A stretch of 16,709 nt of DNA from an uncultured Collinsella sp. (GCA_900765185.1 CAAFQT010000074.1:1-16709), one strand, 5' to 3'; numbered from the stretch's first letter, positions 1 to 8,272 are shown. Numbers and translations: made by a program. The notes: generated by a model not told the origin, from the sequence alone.

Positions 1-20
1 ACACGACGCTCTTCCGATCT
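1..20 (+). other. Illumina adapter remnant (not genomic)
   Basis: The first 20 bases, ACACGACGCTCTTCCGATCT, are identical to the 3' end of the Illumina TruSeq read-1 adapter. This is untrimmed library sequence at a contig end, so base 21 is the first biological base. The last adapter T joins the next two bases (AG) to form an artificial in-frame TAG at 20-22, which makes the first gene look as if it were closed upstream. Confidence 0.95.
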
Positions 21-778
21 AGACCGCACGCAATCTGGGCAGCGCGGCAGAAGTCGCCGCTGCCGTAGGCGCCGTTGCCACCGCAGCAGACGTGCTTACC
101 GAGAGCTTCGCTAACGCAAAGGCCATGGCGGAGGCCTGCGGCTTGCCTATCCCCCGTGCAAAAAAGTGGATCATCGCGCTTGTGGCGCTACCCCTCGCAA
201 TCGTATGCGGTGCCTATATCCCGCAGCTGGCGCAGGGAAACACCGAGATGCAGGAGAACGCCGCGGCCGCGGCCGAGCAGATCGCCATCGCCCGCAAGAC
301 GTTAGAGCCCGCATGCGAGCACGTGTCTGCCGATGACCCTTACGAGCGATATCAAGATTACGGCTATCACGTCCGCGGCTGCTTGCACGACGGCGACTCC
401 GATACCCAGAAGACCTATACGTACCTGGATTTCGACAACAAGGGAACGCTCAAGGAAGTGAGTTACGTAGCAGAAATCGACCCCGATGCGAGCCTTGAGG
501 ACAACCTCGCCCGCATCGAGCTCGACTTTGACGAGCTTTCCTCTGTCGTCCAAACCGCAGACGTCAAGACCGTGAGCCCCGAGCTCCTAGCACCGCAAAA
601 GCTCCCCGAAGAGTTTAGGCAGGCTTTCTTGAACGGTTCGCTCTACGAGAGAATCTCCATCAGGACGAGCGACGACCCCGTCAAAGCGTATTACTCGTTT
701 GACACGGATCCCGAGGACGAGTTTGACGAGTACACCCATCCAAGCATCCGTATCACGTTGATGGGTAAAACGAGCTAG
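21..778 (+). CDS. Membrane-anchored protein of unknown function, 5' end missing
   Basis: The reading frame is open from the first genomic base to TAG at 776-778, with codons in phase from base 23. About 23 residues precede the first GTG at 92. That GTG has no Shine-Dalgarno sequence in front, so the true start lies beyond the contig edge. The visible protein has an Ala-rich, probably helical segment, then one membrane span (WIIALVALPLAIVCGAYI, coded near 167-220), then an acidic domain of about 180 residues. That domain holds two cysteines, one in ACEH and one in RGCLHD, which could form a disulfide. With the Lys/Arg-rich stretch before the span, the C-terminal domain is inferred to lie outside the cytoplasm. 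I do not recognise the family. The gene converges on the ABC transporter gene, with a palindrome between them. Confidence 0.75.
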
Positions 779-806
779 GCGCAGGAGGGGGGCTGCCCCT
801 TCCCCC

Positions 807-837
807 ATGTGGCAAAGGGACAGCCCCTTTGTCACAT
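807..837. repeat. Palindromic repeat copy 1, between convergent genes
   Basis: This is an imperfect inverted repeat. The arms 807-819 and 825-837 pair over 13 positions, with one G-T wobble (812/832). An A/C mismatch (820/824) and one further C-G pair lie near the centre. It differs from the perfect copy at 4264-4296, read on the opposite strand, at two positions. It sits 28 bases after the stop of the upstream gene and overlaps the TAA of the transporter gene by one base, so it could end transcripts from both sides. No clear T-run follows on either strand, so a terminator role is only inferred. Confidence 0.75.
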
Positions 838-3800
838 TATTCCGAGCGCAGAGCCTCTACGGGGTCTTTCTTAGACGCGCTGCGGGCCGGCAGCAAGCCA
901 GCGACGACCGTCAGCACCACCGAGATCGCGATGAGCGCCAGCGCGTCCTGAACGGGCAGGCTCATCAGGTTGGGAACCTGCTTGGTCGCAAGCGCCCAGG
1001 CATTGACCGGGAGGCTCACGAGCACCACGACGGCGATGGCAAAAACGCCGGCGATAAGGCCCTCGATAAACGTCTCGGCGTTAAACACGTTGGCCACGTT
1101 GCGCTTCGATGCGCCAATCGCGCGCAGAATGCCAATCTCCTTTTTGCGCTCCAGCACGCTGATGTACGTGATGATGCCGATCATGATCGAGCTCACCACC
1201 AGGCTGATGCTCACAAACGCGATAAGCACCAAACTGATGGTGTTCACAATATCGGTCACCGAGCCCATGATGATGCCCATATAGTCGGTGTACGAGATTG
1301 CCTGCTCGTCGTGTCCGGCGGCTTTGACCTGCTTGTTGTACGCATCGATATGGTCGAGCACGCGTTCCTTGGCCTCAAAGTCGCGCGGGAAAATCTTGAC
1401 GGAAATGGGGTCGGCCTCGTCCGCATAGCCCAGCGTGGTCAGATTGTTGTCGTAGGTGAGCTTCGACGCCTTTGCATAGCTCATCATGAGCGAGCTCAGA
1501 TCCTCGGCGTCCATGTTGAAGTGGATGGCACGGGCAAACGCGCTCGCATCCACGTGCATGGCGCTCGCCAGGCTGGCAAAGGTCGACGACATCTGCGTCG
1601 CCATCTGATCCATAAGCCCCGCCGCTCCCGCTTTGAGCTGGGAAGACACCGTCGCTGCGATTCTGTTGCTGAGCGATTGCATCACCTGGTCCATAGCCTG
1701 CTGCAAATAGGGCGCGAGCTGTGTTTGTACGTAGTCGGTCATAGCCTGCTGCAGTCGCTCCGCCAGTGCGTCTCCGCCCAGCGCTTTGAGCTGCGCCAAG
1801 CATTGCTGCGCCGCAGCATCGTTCTCAAGATACGCCGAGAACGCAGCAGCGAGCTTCGATGCATCCTTAAGGTCCTCGGGCGTCAGCGCCTTAAACTGAT
1901 TGGACTGCATAAAGCCAACAAACAGCCGGTTGGCAAGCGTGCCCACCTGCTGCATCTGCTCGGGCGTGAGTTCCAAGCCATCAAAGACACCCGAGAAATC
2001 GGGGGTCGGTGCCTTGGCCATGATGTCGCTGAAGTCGATGTCCTTGCCCACGCCCGAAAGGTCGATATCCAAGCCCGACAAATCGATGCCCGAAAGATCC
2101 ATGCCACCGGCCGTACCCGAGAGTGCAGACGTATCGAACGAGAACGCGCTCTTGAGCGCCGCCTCGTCAACGCTGAACATGCTGCCCAGGTCCACGCCCT
2201 GCTTGGCCTCGCCTTGCAGCTCGTCGAACGTTTTGCCGGTAAAGACATCCGTCTCGGGATGAGCAAGCTGTTCCTGAACGATCTGCGAATCGGCAGCGCG
2301 CTCCATAAGTTGGCGAGTCAGCGCGTGCGTGTAGGCAATACCCGGAGACAACGCACTGGCATTGGCAGTCTCGTTGGGACGCACCACGCCCACAATGCGC
2401 ACGTCGATTCCGTCGGCAACCTTGGCTGCCATAAAGTCGGTGTCGCCAGACATATCGGTCCACATACCGGTCTCTTCGTTTTTGCGATACGCATCGGCCG
2501 GCGACAACACCTTAAACGTCGTAGACAGCGCATCGTCGTAGGTAAAGTCGGCGGCGGTCTCGGGCGTTTCGACCTCGCCATCGGCCGTCATGGCGCTGTT
2601 GACCAGGTCGTTGAGCTCATTGATATCCAGCGCGCCGATGCTATAGAGCGTATAGTCGCCCACCGTGCCACGGCTCGAAAGCACCATCACGGCCTCGTTG
2701 GCAGACGTAGGCCAATGACCGGCGACGACGTCGTACTGGCTGTCGAGCAGGCTCTGGTCGTCAATCATCTCGTTGAAGACCGAGGTCCCCATGGACTCCA
2801 TGCTCACCGTTGCCGCCGAGCTCGCGCCTCCGCTCATAGCCTCGGTCATCGCGTTGGGCACCAGGCGCACGGGCTTCTCGTCGCCCTTGCCCGCGCGATA
2901 CACGACCGGCGTCACGCCGTAGCTGTACTGAATGGCGTTGACCTCTTTGTCGATGCCGTCGCCGCCATCGTCGAGCCACGCCTTAAAGCTCGTCATATCG
3001 TTGGACTTAACGCTCGCAAACATATCCTTTACGGCCGTGACCACGGGAATCTTATCGGACTTCTTAGCCGAACTGTCCGCACCGGCGGAGGCGCTGCTCG
3101 CTCCCCCGTCATCCTCCGCGGCCTCCTGCCCACCCATCATGGACGACAGGTCGTAATCCTGCTTGGAGATGGTGAGCGGATAGCTCGAGAGCGTATCCTC
3201 CTCGACCTTTTTGATGTAGTTGTTCACGCCGTTGGAGAGCGCCAGAATCGCCGCGATGCCGATAATACCGATCGAGCCCGCGAATGCCGTCATAGCCGTA
3301 CGGCCCTTCTTGGTCATGAGGTTGCGTGCCGAAAGCCCCAGCGCCGTCACAAAGCTCATCGAGGTTTTGCGCGTGGGCTTGGCTTCGCGACGCGCAGCCC
3401 CAGCGGCGTCGAAGGGGTCGGAATCGTCGGTGATCTTTCCATCTGCGAGATTGACGATGCGCGTGGCGTACTGGTACGCCAGCTCGGGGTTGTGCGTGAC
3501 CATGATGACCAGGCGGTCGCGCGCAACCTCCTTGAGCAAGTCCATGACCTGCACGGACGTCGTCGAGTCCAGGGCGCCGGTCGGCTCGTCTGCCAACACG
3601 ATCTCGGGGTCGTTAATCAGGGCACGGGCAATGGCCACGCGCTGCATCTGTCCGCCCGAAAGCTGGCTCGGACGCTTGTTCACATGCTCGCCCAGACCAA
3701 CTGCCTCAAGCGCCTCGCGCGCACGCTGGCGACGCTCGGCATGGCCAACGCCCGTGAGCGTGAGCGCCAGCTCCACGTTTTCCAAAATGGTCTGATGCGG

Positions 3801-4085
3801 AATAAGGTTATAGCTCTGGAACACAAAGCCGATGCGGTTGTTGCGGTAGGCGTCCCAATCGCGGTCGCGGAAGTCCTTGGTCGAAATACCGTCGATGAGC
3901 AGATCGCCCGAGTCAAAATGATCCAATCCGCCGATGACGTTGAGCATCGTAGTTTTGCCCGAACCCGAAGGGCCCAGAATGGCCACGAACTCGTTGTCTC
4001 GAAAGGCCAGGCTCACGTTATCGAGCGCCACCTGCGTAAACGACTGCGTGACGTACCTTTTGCAAATATCTTTGAGCTCCAGCAT
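837..4085 (-). CDS. ABC transporter, fused MacB-type ATPase and FtsX-type permease
   Basis: This is a 1082-residue protein. The chosen ATG at 4085 has GGGAGAGG nine bases upstream. A TTG at 4094 would abut that ribosome site and is less likely. The ATPase domain (about 1-230) has Walker A GPSGSGKT (38-45), the signature LSGGQ (about 142), Walker B VLADEP (about 162-167) and the switch VTHN. A first membrane span lies near 262-282, and three more near 939-977, 1000-1030 and 1047-1067, ending in the FtsX-like LPARSASKKDPVEALR. Between spans 1 and 2 lies an extracytoplasmic domain of about 650 residues, much larger than the roughly 200 of E. coli MacB. It includes a short DLSG repeat run near 660-687. 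Fused MacB-type proteins work as dimers and transmit force across the membrane to move or release substrates such as peptides. The substrate cannot be read from sequence, and no partner adaptor gene is adjacent. Confidence 0.93.
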   Translation of the reverse strand: MLELKDICKRYVTQSFTQVALDNVSLAFRDNEFVAILGPSGSGKTTMLNVIGGLDHFDSGDLLIDGISTKDFRDRDWDAYRNNRIGFVFQSYNLIPHQTILENVELALTLTGVGHAERRQRAREALEAVGLGEHVNKRPSQLSGGQMQRVAIARALINDPEIVLADEPTGALDSTTSVQVMDLLKEVARDRLVIMVTHNPELAYQYATRIVNLADGKITDDSDPFDAAGAARREAKPTRKTSMSFVTALGLSARNLMTKKGRTAMTAFAGSIGIIGIAAILALSNGVNNYIKKVEEDTLSSYPLTISKQDYDLSSMMGGQEAAEDDGGASSASAGADSSAKKSDKIPVVTAVKDMFASVKSNDMTSFKAWLDDGGDGIDKEVNAIQYSYGVTPVVYRAGKGDEKPVRLVPNAMTEAMSGGASSAATVSMESMGTSVFNEMIDDQSLLDSQYDVVAGHWPTSANEAVMVLSSRGTVGDYTLYSIGALDINELNDLVNSAMTADGEVETPETAADFTYDDALSTTFKVLSPADAYRKNEETGMWTDMSGDTDFMAAKVADGIDVRIVGVVRPNETANASALSPGIAYTHALTRQLMERAADSQIVQEQLAHPETDVFTGKTFDELQGEAKQGVDLGSMFSVDEAALKSAFSFDTSALSGTAGGMDLSGIDLSGLDIDLSGVGKDIDFSDIMAKAPTPDFSGVFDGLELTPEQMQQVGTLANRLFVGFMQSNQFKALTPEDLKDASKLAAAFSAYLENDAAAQQCLAQLKALGGDALAERLQQAMTDYVQTQLAPYLQQAMDQVMQSLSNRIAATVSSQLKAGAAGLMDQMATQMSSTFASLASAMHVDASAFARAIHFNMDAEDLSSLMMSYAKASKLTYDNNLTTLGYADEADPISVKIFPRDFEAKERVLDHIDAYNKQVKAAGHDEQAISYTDYMGIIMGSVTDIVNTISLVLIAFVSISLVVSSIMIGIITYISVLERKKEIGILRAIGASKRNVANVFNAETFIEGLIAGVFAIAVVVLVSLPVNAWALATKQVPNLMSLPVQDALALIAISVVLTVVAGLLPARSASKKDPVEALRSE

Positions 4086-4263
4086 GGACGGCAACCTCTC
4101 CCGCGCGGGTACACTCGCCCGCTCTCCCCCGCCGTTCGTATTCGACGCGTTTGTCCTACTCTATTCCGTTTTTTAGTCCACACCAGTGAGAAACGTCACG
4201 AACCGCGCCAAAACGAACGGGACGACACGCCACACAGCGCACCGTCCCGCACACAACATTGAC

Positions 4264-4296
4264 AATGTGACAAAGGGACTGTCCCTTTGTCACATT
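4264..4296. repeat. Palindromic repeat copy 2, perfect
   Basis: This is a perfect 33-base inverted repeat with 16-base arms (AATGTGACAAAGGGAC at 4264-4279) around one central base. It begins 15 bases past the stop of the TlpA-like gene, so in RNA it would form a very stable hairpin. It lacks a clear T-run on the minus strand. It may end or protect the redox operon transcript and shield the transporter gene from read-through. Together with copy 1 it brackets the transporter gene. Very similar palindromes are, as far as I recall, common between genes in Collinsella and relatives. Confidence 0.85.
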
Positions 4297-4310
4297 CGTG
4301 TACTCAGCCT

Positions 4311-5282
4311 TTACTGCTCGCTCTTCGCCAGCGCCTGGTCAATAAGCTTGTCGAGCGCCGCGCGCTGCTCGGCGGAGCTGATGGCGCCCACGATGGGCTC
4401 CCCTACGATGTTGCCGTTCTGGTCAATAACGTAGGTTGTCGGGAACGAGAACAGATTTGACGTAAACTTACCGGCCTCGCTATCCGACTTGAACCAGACG
4501 TTCTTATATGTCACGCCCTTCTTGCTCAGCACGTCCTTGGCATCTGCAATCTCGTCCTTGTTGCCATCGAGCGTAAAGGAATTGACACCCACGACCTGGC
4601 CGCCCTTCTCAGCAAGCTCCTTATTCAGGCTCTCAAGATCGCCCAGCTCGCCCACGCACGGCTTGCAAGTGGTGAACCAGAAGTTCATGACGGTGACCTT
4701 GTTCTTAGAGAACAGCTCGTCGCTGTTCACGTCGTTGCCGTCCAAGTCCTTGCCCGTAAAGCTGGGGAACTTCGTCGCCTCGCTCGAAGCATCGGCGCCA
4801 GCCGTCATGCCAGCGGCCGAAGCGTCAACGCTCTCGCCTGCGTTCGGCGTGCTTCCACAGCCGGGAAACTTCTTTTCCAGGCTCTCGAGCTTGTCCTCGA
4901 TCTCCTTGATCTGCTGCGCGCCGGCCTTGAGTGTCTTAAACTCATCTGCCGTAAACTCGTCCTTGGCGCCGTCGATAGTCTTGAGCAGGAAATCGCCGTA
5001 ATTGCTGCCGTCCTCAATCATTGTCGACTCTTTATTTGCTGCATTGAATACCTTTTCCCACAGCGCATTATCGCTCGAAAGGATATCGTTCTCCTTCTGC
5101 ATGAGCTTCGTATACAGCTCGGCGGCCCCGTCGGCATTGGCCGGCTCTTGCGCAATGAGCTCCGCGATCTTAGAATCGGAGCCCGTAGATTCGCTCGCGT
5201 TGCCACCGGGCGCCGAACACGCCACAAGACACAAGGCCAGCACCGGCACCATAAACAGGGCCGCAATCTTAGAAAGCTTCAT
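4311..5282 (-). CDS. TlpA/ResA-like thioredoxin lipoprotein
   Basis: This is a 323-residue protein. ATG at 5282 is preferred over ATG at 5288, because GGAGGA lies six bases before 5282 but directly abuts 5288. The N terminus is a lipoprotein signal peptide with lipobox LVAC (Cys22), so the protein should be anchored outside the membrane. Residues about 40-140 form a charged, probably helical domain. A Ser/Ala-rich linker follows, starting near Cys142. The thioredoxin fold occupies about 170-320 with active site FTTCKPC (Cys206, Cys209) and the cis-proline loop FSFPTTYV. TlpA-family proteins reduce or exchange disulfides in secreted proteins or during cytochrome c maturation. The gene is last in a three-gene operon, about 30 bases after the 4Fe-4S membrane protein gene, which is its likely electron supplier. 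The natural substrate is unknown. Confidence 0.93.
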   Translation of the reverse strand: MKLSKIAALFMVPVLALCLVACSAPGGNASESTGSDSKIAELIAQEPANADGAAELYTKLMQKENDILSSDNALWEKVFNAANKESTMIEDGSNYGDFLLKTIDGAKDEFTADEFKTLKAGAQQIKEIEDKLESLEKKFPGCGSTPNAGESVDASAAGMTAGADASSEATKFPSFTGKDLDGNDVNSDELFSKNKVTVMNFWFTTCKPCVGELGDLESLNKELAEKGGQVVGVNSFTLDGNKDEIADAKDVLSKKGVTYKNVWFKSDSEAGKFTSNLFSFPTTYVIDQNGNIVGEPIVGAISSAEQRAALDKLIDQALAKSEQ

Positions 5283-5312
5283 GGTCATTCCTCCGTTTTG
5301 TCGAAGCTTGTT

Positions 5313-6215
5313 TTACTTTTCATCGGCGGTCGGGGAGAGCTTTTCTGCCGACACATCCAGGCCATAGCGATAGCTGATGGCATCGACGGGACAGGCCCCA
5401 ATGCACTTTCCGCACCGGATACATTCGGCATGATTGGGTGCGCGGACCACATCAACGTCCATCTGACAAACCTTTGAACACTTGCCGCACGAGACGCATT
5501 TGCACGCATCGACCCGAATCCCCAGCAGGGACACCTTATTCATGAGCGCATAGAATGCGCCGAGCGGACAAATACATTTGCAGAAGGGGCGGTAGAACAA
5601 AACGCTCAGCACTACCACGGCAATGAGAACGACGAGTTTCCAGGTAAAGAGCTGCCCCAGCGCAGATCGAATGCCGGCGTTGGCAATGGCCAGCGGAATG
5701 GCACCCTCGAGCACGCCCTGCGGACAGACGTACTTGCAAAAGAACGGGTCGCCCATGCCCACGTCGTTAACCACCAAGACGGGCAGCAGCACCACGGCAA
5801 ACAGTAGCACGACGTACTTGATGTACGTGAGCGGCTTGAGCTTTTTCGTGGAGAACTTTTTGCCGGGAATCTTATGAAGCAGCTCTTGTAGCCAGCCAAA
5901 CGGGCACAAAAAACCGCACACAAAGCGCCCCAGTAGCACGCCGATCAGAATGAGCGTTCCGGTAACATAGTAAGAAAAGTTGAACTTGGATGAACCTACC
6001 ACCGACTGGAACGACCCGATGGGGCACGCACCCGATGCCGCGGGGCACGAATAGCAATTAAGTCCAGGTACGCAGACTGTTTTTCCCGCGCCCTGATAGA
6101 TGCCGCCTTTGGCAAAGTTTGGCAGGTGAATGTTGGTAATAAGTGTTGCCGCCGCCTGAATGAATCCGCGAAATCGGGCCAAAACATGCGACGCAGTGTT
6201 TTCTCTTTTATCCAA
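5313..6215 (-). CDS. Polytopic 4Fe-4S membrane protein, NapH-like
   Basis: The protein has 300 residues if it starts at TTG 6215, which has GGAG ten bases upstream and overlaps the preceding small gene by eight bases, suggesting coupled translation. A longer frame from TTG 6287 would run through that small gene and is rejected. Near the N terminus is a Cys cluster (CVPGLNCYSCP, then ACPIG, residues 48-65). The membrane part follows, with the typical motifs CGFLCPFG, FFCKYVCPQG and RPFCKCICPLG. Two ferredoxin-type 4Fe-4S motifs lie near the C terminus (CVSCGKCSKVC and CIRCGKCIGACP). NapH/RdxA/CcoG-type proteins pass electrons across or along the membrane. Here, between a CXXC mini-protein and a thioredoxin lipoprotein, the inferred role is sending reducing power to extracytoplasmic thiols. 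The quinone or ferredoxin partner is not identified. Confidence 0.93.
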   Translation of the reverse strand: MDKRENTASHVLARFRGFIQAAATLITNIHLPNFAKGGIYQGAGKTVCVPGLNCYSCPAASGACPIGSFQSVVGSSKFNFSYYVTGTLILIGVLLGRFVCGFLCPFGWLQELLHKIPGKKFSTKKLKPLTYIKYVVLLFAVVLLPVLVVNDVGMGDPFFCKYVCPQGVLEGAIPLAIANAGIRSALGQLFTWKLVVLIAVVVLSVLFYRPFCKCICPLGAFYALMNKVSLLGIRVDACKCVSCGKCSKVCQMDVDVVRAPNHAECIRCGKCIGACPVDAISYRYGLDVSAEKLSPTADEK

Positions 6216-6354
6216 TTCCGATACACTCCAAGCACAGCCTAATCGCTTTGGCCAGCACGGCATCCGCCTCGCCACGCATAACGCCAAAGCACACCATGGT
6301 AATTCCGACGATCAACAAAGCGACCTGTACCATGGGTTTTACCGCTTTGAACAA
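6208..6354 (-). CDS. 48-residue membrane protein with C-terminal CXXC (CD1871A-like)
   Basis: This is a small gene that is easily missed. A TTG start at 6354 has AAAGGAG eight bases upstream, and the stop is TAA at 6208-6210. The product starts MFKAVKPMVQ, has one hydrophobic span (about 9-25, VQVALLIVGITMVCFGV), then the segment MRGEADAVLAKAIRLC, and ends in CLECIGIG with Cys41 and Cys44. The ending and gene order match what I know of the CD1871A family of CXXC proteins, which sit beside 4Fe-4S and TlpA genes in anaerobes. The family name is from memory. Its stop overlaps the next start by eight bases, so it is the first gene of the redox operon. The CXXC could be a thiol relay or a metal ligand at the membrane face. 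The function is not established. Confidence 0.85.
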   Translation of the reverse strand: MFKAVKPMVQVALLIVGITMVCFGVMRGEADAVLAKAIRLCLECIGIG

Positions 6355-6386
6355 CCCAACCACTCCTTTCGTTACGCGACCATTGG

Positions 6387-6414
6387 ACCATATCGACTAT
6401 AAAATCCGTGTTAA
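6387..6414 (-). promoter_or_regulatory. Candidate promoter of the redox operon
   Basis: On the minus strand there is TTAACA (6414-6409, five of six matches to the -35 consensus), a 16-base spacer, and TATGGT (6392-6387, four of six to the -10 consensus). A start about seven bases further would leave a leader of roughly 15-20 bases before the ribosome site of the 48-residue gene. An A/T-rich TATAAAAT at 6398-6405 on the plus strand may serve the divergent response regulator gene, but I see no good -35 for it. Confidence 0.4.
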
Positions 6415-6444
6415 GCGCGATTTGAAATGTGCAAGGAGACTGTT

Positions 6445-7119
6445 ATGCGTATTTTGATCGTCGAGGACGAGCGGGCGCTGTGTGACGCAATCGCGCGCAG
6501 CTTGCGAAACCTGGCATACAGCGTCGACTGCTGTCACGACGGACGGGAGGCGCTCGACCTGCTGGGCGTCGAAGTCTTTGACCTCGTGGTACTCGACCTC
6601 AACCTTCCCCGTATCGACGGCATGACCGTACTCAGGGAACTTAGGAAAACCGACTGCGAGACCAAGGTGCTGATTCTGTCCGCGCGTGGCGAAGTATCCG
6701 ATAAGGTCGACGGACTCGATGCCGGCGCCAACGATTACCTCACCAAGCCGTTTCATCTGGACGAGCTTGCGGCAAGGATCCGCAGCCTTACCCTCAGACG
6801 CTTTACACAAAGCGACATAGTTTTAACCTGCGGAAAGCTCCGCTTTGACACCAAGGCGCGCATCGCTTCCGTGGACAGCGAGGCTTTATCTCTTACGCGC
6901 AAGGAAACGGGAATCTTGGAATACCTGATGCTTAATCAGGGGCGTCCGGTAAGTCAAGAGGAGCTCATCGAGCACGTTTGGGATAGCAGTGTGAACAGCT
7001 TTAGCAACGCAACCCGCGTTCATATCTCGTCGCTCCGAAAAAAGTTGCGCAGCGCTTTGGGATACGACCCGATTCGCAATCGGATTGGAGAGGGCTACGT
7101 CATGGAGGATGGAGAATGA
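6445..7119 (+). CDS. OmpR-family response regulator
   Basis: The protein has 224 residues. ATG at 6445 has AAGGAG six bases upstream; an in-frame ATG at 6427 lies before that site and is rejected. The receiver domain (about 1-115) has the acidic pair Asp8/Glu9, the phospho-acceptor Asp51 in VVLDLNLP, Ser79 and Lys101 in DYLTKPF. The DNA-binding winged helix (about 128-222) contains LSLTRKETGILEYLM and RVHISSLRKKL. It is a transcription factor activated by phosphorylation from the kinase encoded next, whose ATG overlaps its stop codon (ATGA). It is transcribed divergently from the redox operon across about 90 bases, which makes that operon the nearest candidate target. The sequence does not name the signal. 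Confidence 0.95.
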   Translation: MRILIVEDERALCDAIARSLRNLAYSVDCCHDGREALDLLGVEVFDLVVLDLNLPRIDGMTVLRELRKTDCETKVLILSARGEVSDKVDGLDAGANDYLTKPFHLDELAARIRSLTLRRFTQSDIVLTCGKLRFDTKARIASVDSEALSLTRKETGILEYLMLNQGRPVSQEELIEHVWDSSVNSFSNATRVHISSLRKKLRSALGYDPIRNRIGEGYVMEDGE

Positions 7120-8267
7120 AAGGGCTTTCGCTGCAATGGCGCATAACGATCATGACGGCACTGCTCACGTGTGCGGCATGCGTTCTGACGAACTGCCTGG
7201 TCGGCTATACGGGCATGCGCTACATGGATGCCATCGGCAGTGACATCTCAGCCTTTAACGCAACCGGCGAAGATTCGCCCCAGGCGTTCGACCCAACGAA
7301 AGCAGCCCTCGATGACAAGGTCACGATCGTCGTAAACGACGCACAGGAGTCTTTTGGCACGACAGCCTGGTGCATCACGGCTGGAGTCACACTCCTTGGC
7401 GGCGCGCTGGCATACTTTGTGAGCGGCCGTGCACTCAAACCGCTACGGGCTTTTGCAGCTCAGGTTGAGCGTGTGCAACCTGACAACCTAAGCGAAATCA
7501 GACTCAATGAAGATGTGCCCACCGAGCTACAACGATGCAGTGCCTCTTTCAACGACATGATCGCTCGTCTTGGCGAAGGGTTCTCTACACAGCGTCAGTT
7601 TACCGGCAACGCCGCACACGAGCTGCGCACCCCGCTCGCCCTTATGCAAGCACAGATTGAACTATTCATCTCCGAACACTCCGGTTTGCAACCCGAAACA
7701 GCCGAGCTGCTCGGCCTGCTACAAGAACAAACCGAGCGCATGTCTCGAATGGCCAAGGTATTGCTCGAGATGAGTGAGCTGCGCAGCGTTCCTTGCGAGG
7801 ACGATGTGGAACTTGGTCCCTTGTCCGAAGAGGTCCTCACCGACCTTGCGCCACTTGCCGAAAATAAGGGCATAGCCCTCAATTGTGCTGGAGACGCTTT
7901 AGTAATCGGGAGCGACACGCTCCTCTATCGGCTGGTGTTTAACCTGGTCGAAAATGCCATCCGTTACAGCCGCCCCGGCTCGACTGTCAACGTCTCCATC
8001 TGCGACAACGACAGCCACGTGTTCCTGCGAGTCGAGGACCAGGGCCCGGGAATACCCAAACAGTACCGTGAGAGCATCTTCCAACCGTTCTTTCGCCTGG
8101 ATAAATCCCGCAGCAGGGCATACGGCGGCGCAGGACTCGGGCTAGCGCTCGTTTGGGAGATTGCAGCGCTTCACGGTGGCGCCGTAGAGGTCGAAGCAAG
8201 TTCCGAGGACGGAACCACCATGCTCGTAAGTCTTCCAAAACGATCTGCAGCGTTAACCAATCAGTAA
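7116..8267 (+). CDS. Sensor histidine kinase
   Basis: This is a 383-residue membrane kinase whose start codon overlaps the regulator stop by four bases, so the two are translationally coupled. Two spans (about 10-31 and 84-102) enclose a short external loop of about 50 residues. A HAMP-like region with RALKPLRAF follows. The dimerisation domain carries NAAHELRTPL with phospho-acceptor His168. The ATP-binding domain shows the N box NLVENAIRYS, the G1 motif DQGPGIP, an F box (FQPFFRLD) and the G2 motif GGAGLGLAL. It should autophosphorylate and pass the phosphate to Asp51 of the regulator. The small sensor loop resembles kinases that sense membrane-near or small-molecule signals. The loop has no Cys and there is no separate input domain, so the signal is unknown. 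Confidence 0.95.
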   Translation: MKGLSLQWRITIMTALLTCAACVLTNCLVGYTGMRYMDAIGSDISAFNATGEDSPQAFDPTKAALDDKVTIVVNDAQESFGTTAWCITAGVTLLGGALAYFVSGRALKPLRAFAAQVERVQPDNLSEIRLNEDVPTELQRCSASFNDMIARLGEGFSTQRQFTGNAAHELRTPLALMQAQIELFISEHSGLQPETAELLGLLQEQTERMSRMAKVLLEMSELRSVPCEDDVELGPLSEEVLTDLAPLAENKGIALNCAGDALVIGSDTLLYRLVFNLVENAIRYSRPGSTVNVSICDNDSHVFLRVEDQGPGIPKQYRESIFQPFFRLDKSRSRAYGGAGLGLALVWEIAALHGGAVEVEASSEDGTTMLVSLPKRSAALTNQ

Positions 8268-8272
8268 AACGA

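Noticed and set aside
783..806. G-run/C-run hairpin just after the first gene
   Set aside because: The GGGGGG and CCCCC runs can pair, but the pairing is low-complexity and has no T-run. The adjacent palindrome is the better candidate.
807..4262. Plus-strand open frame of 1151 codons opposite the transporter gene
   Set aside because: It is the mirror of a clear ABC transporter gene. The translated product is His/Arg-rich with no domain and has no credible ribosome site.
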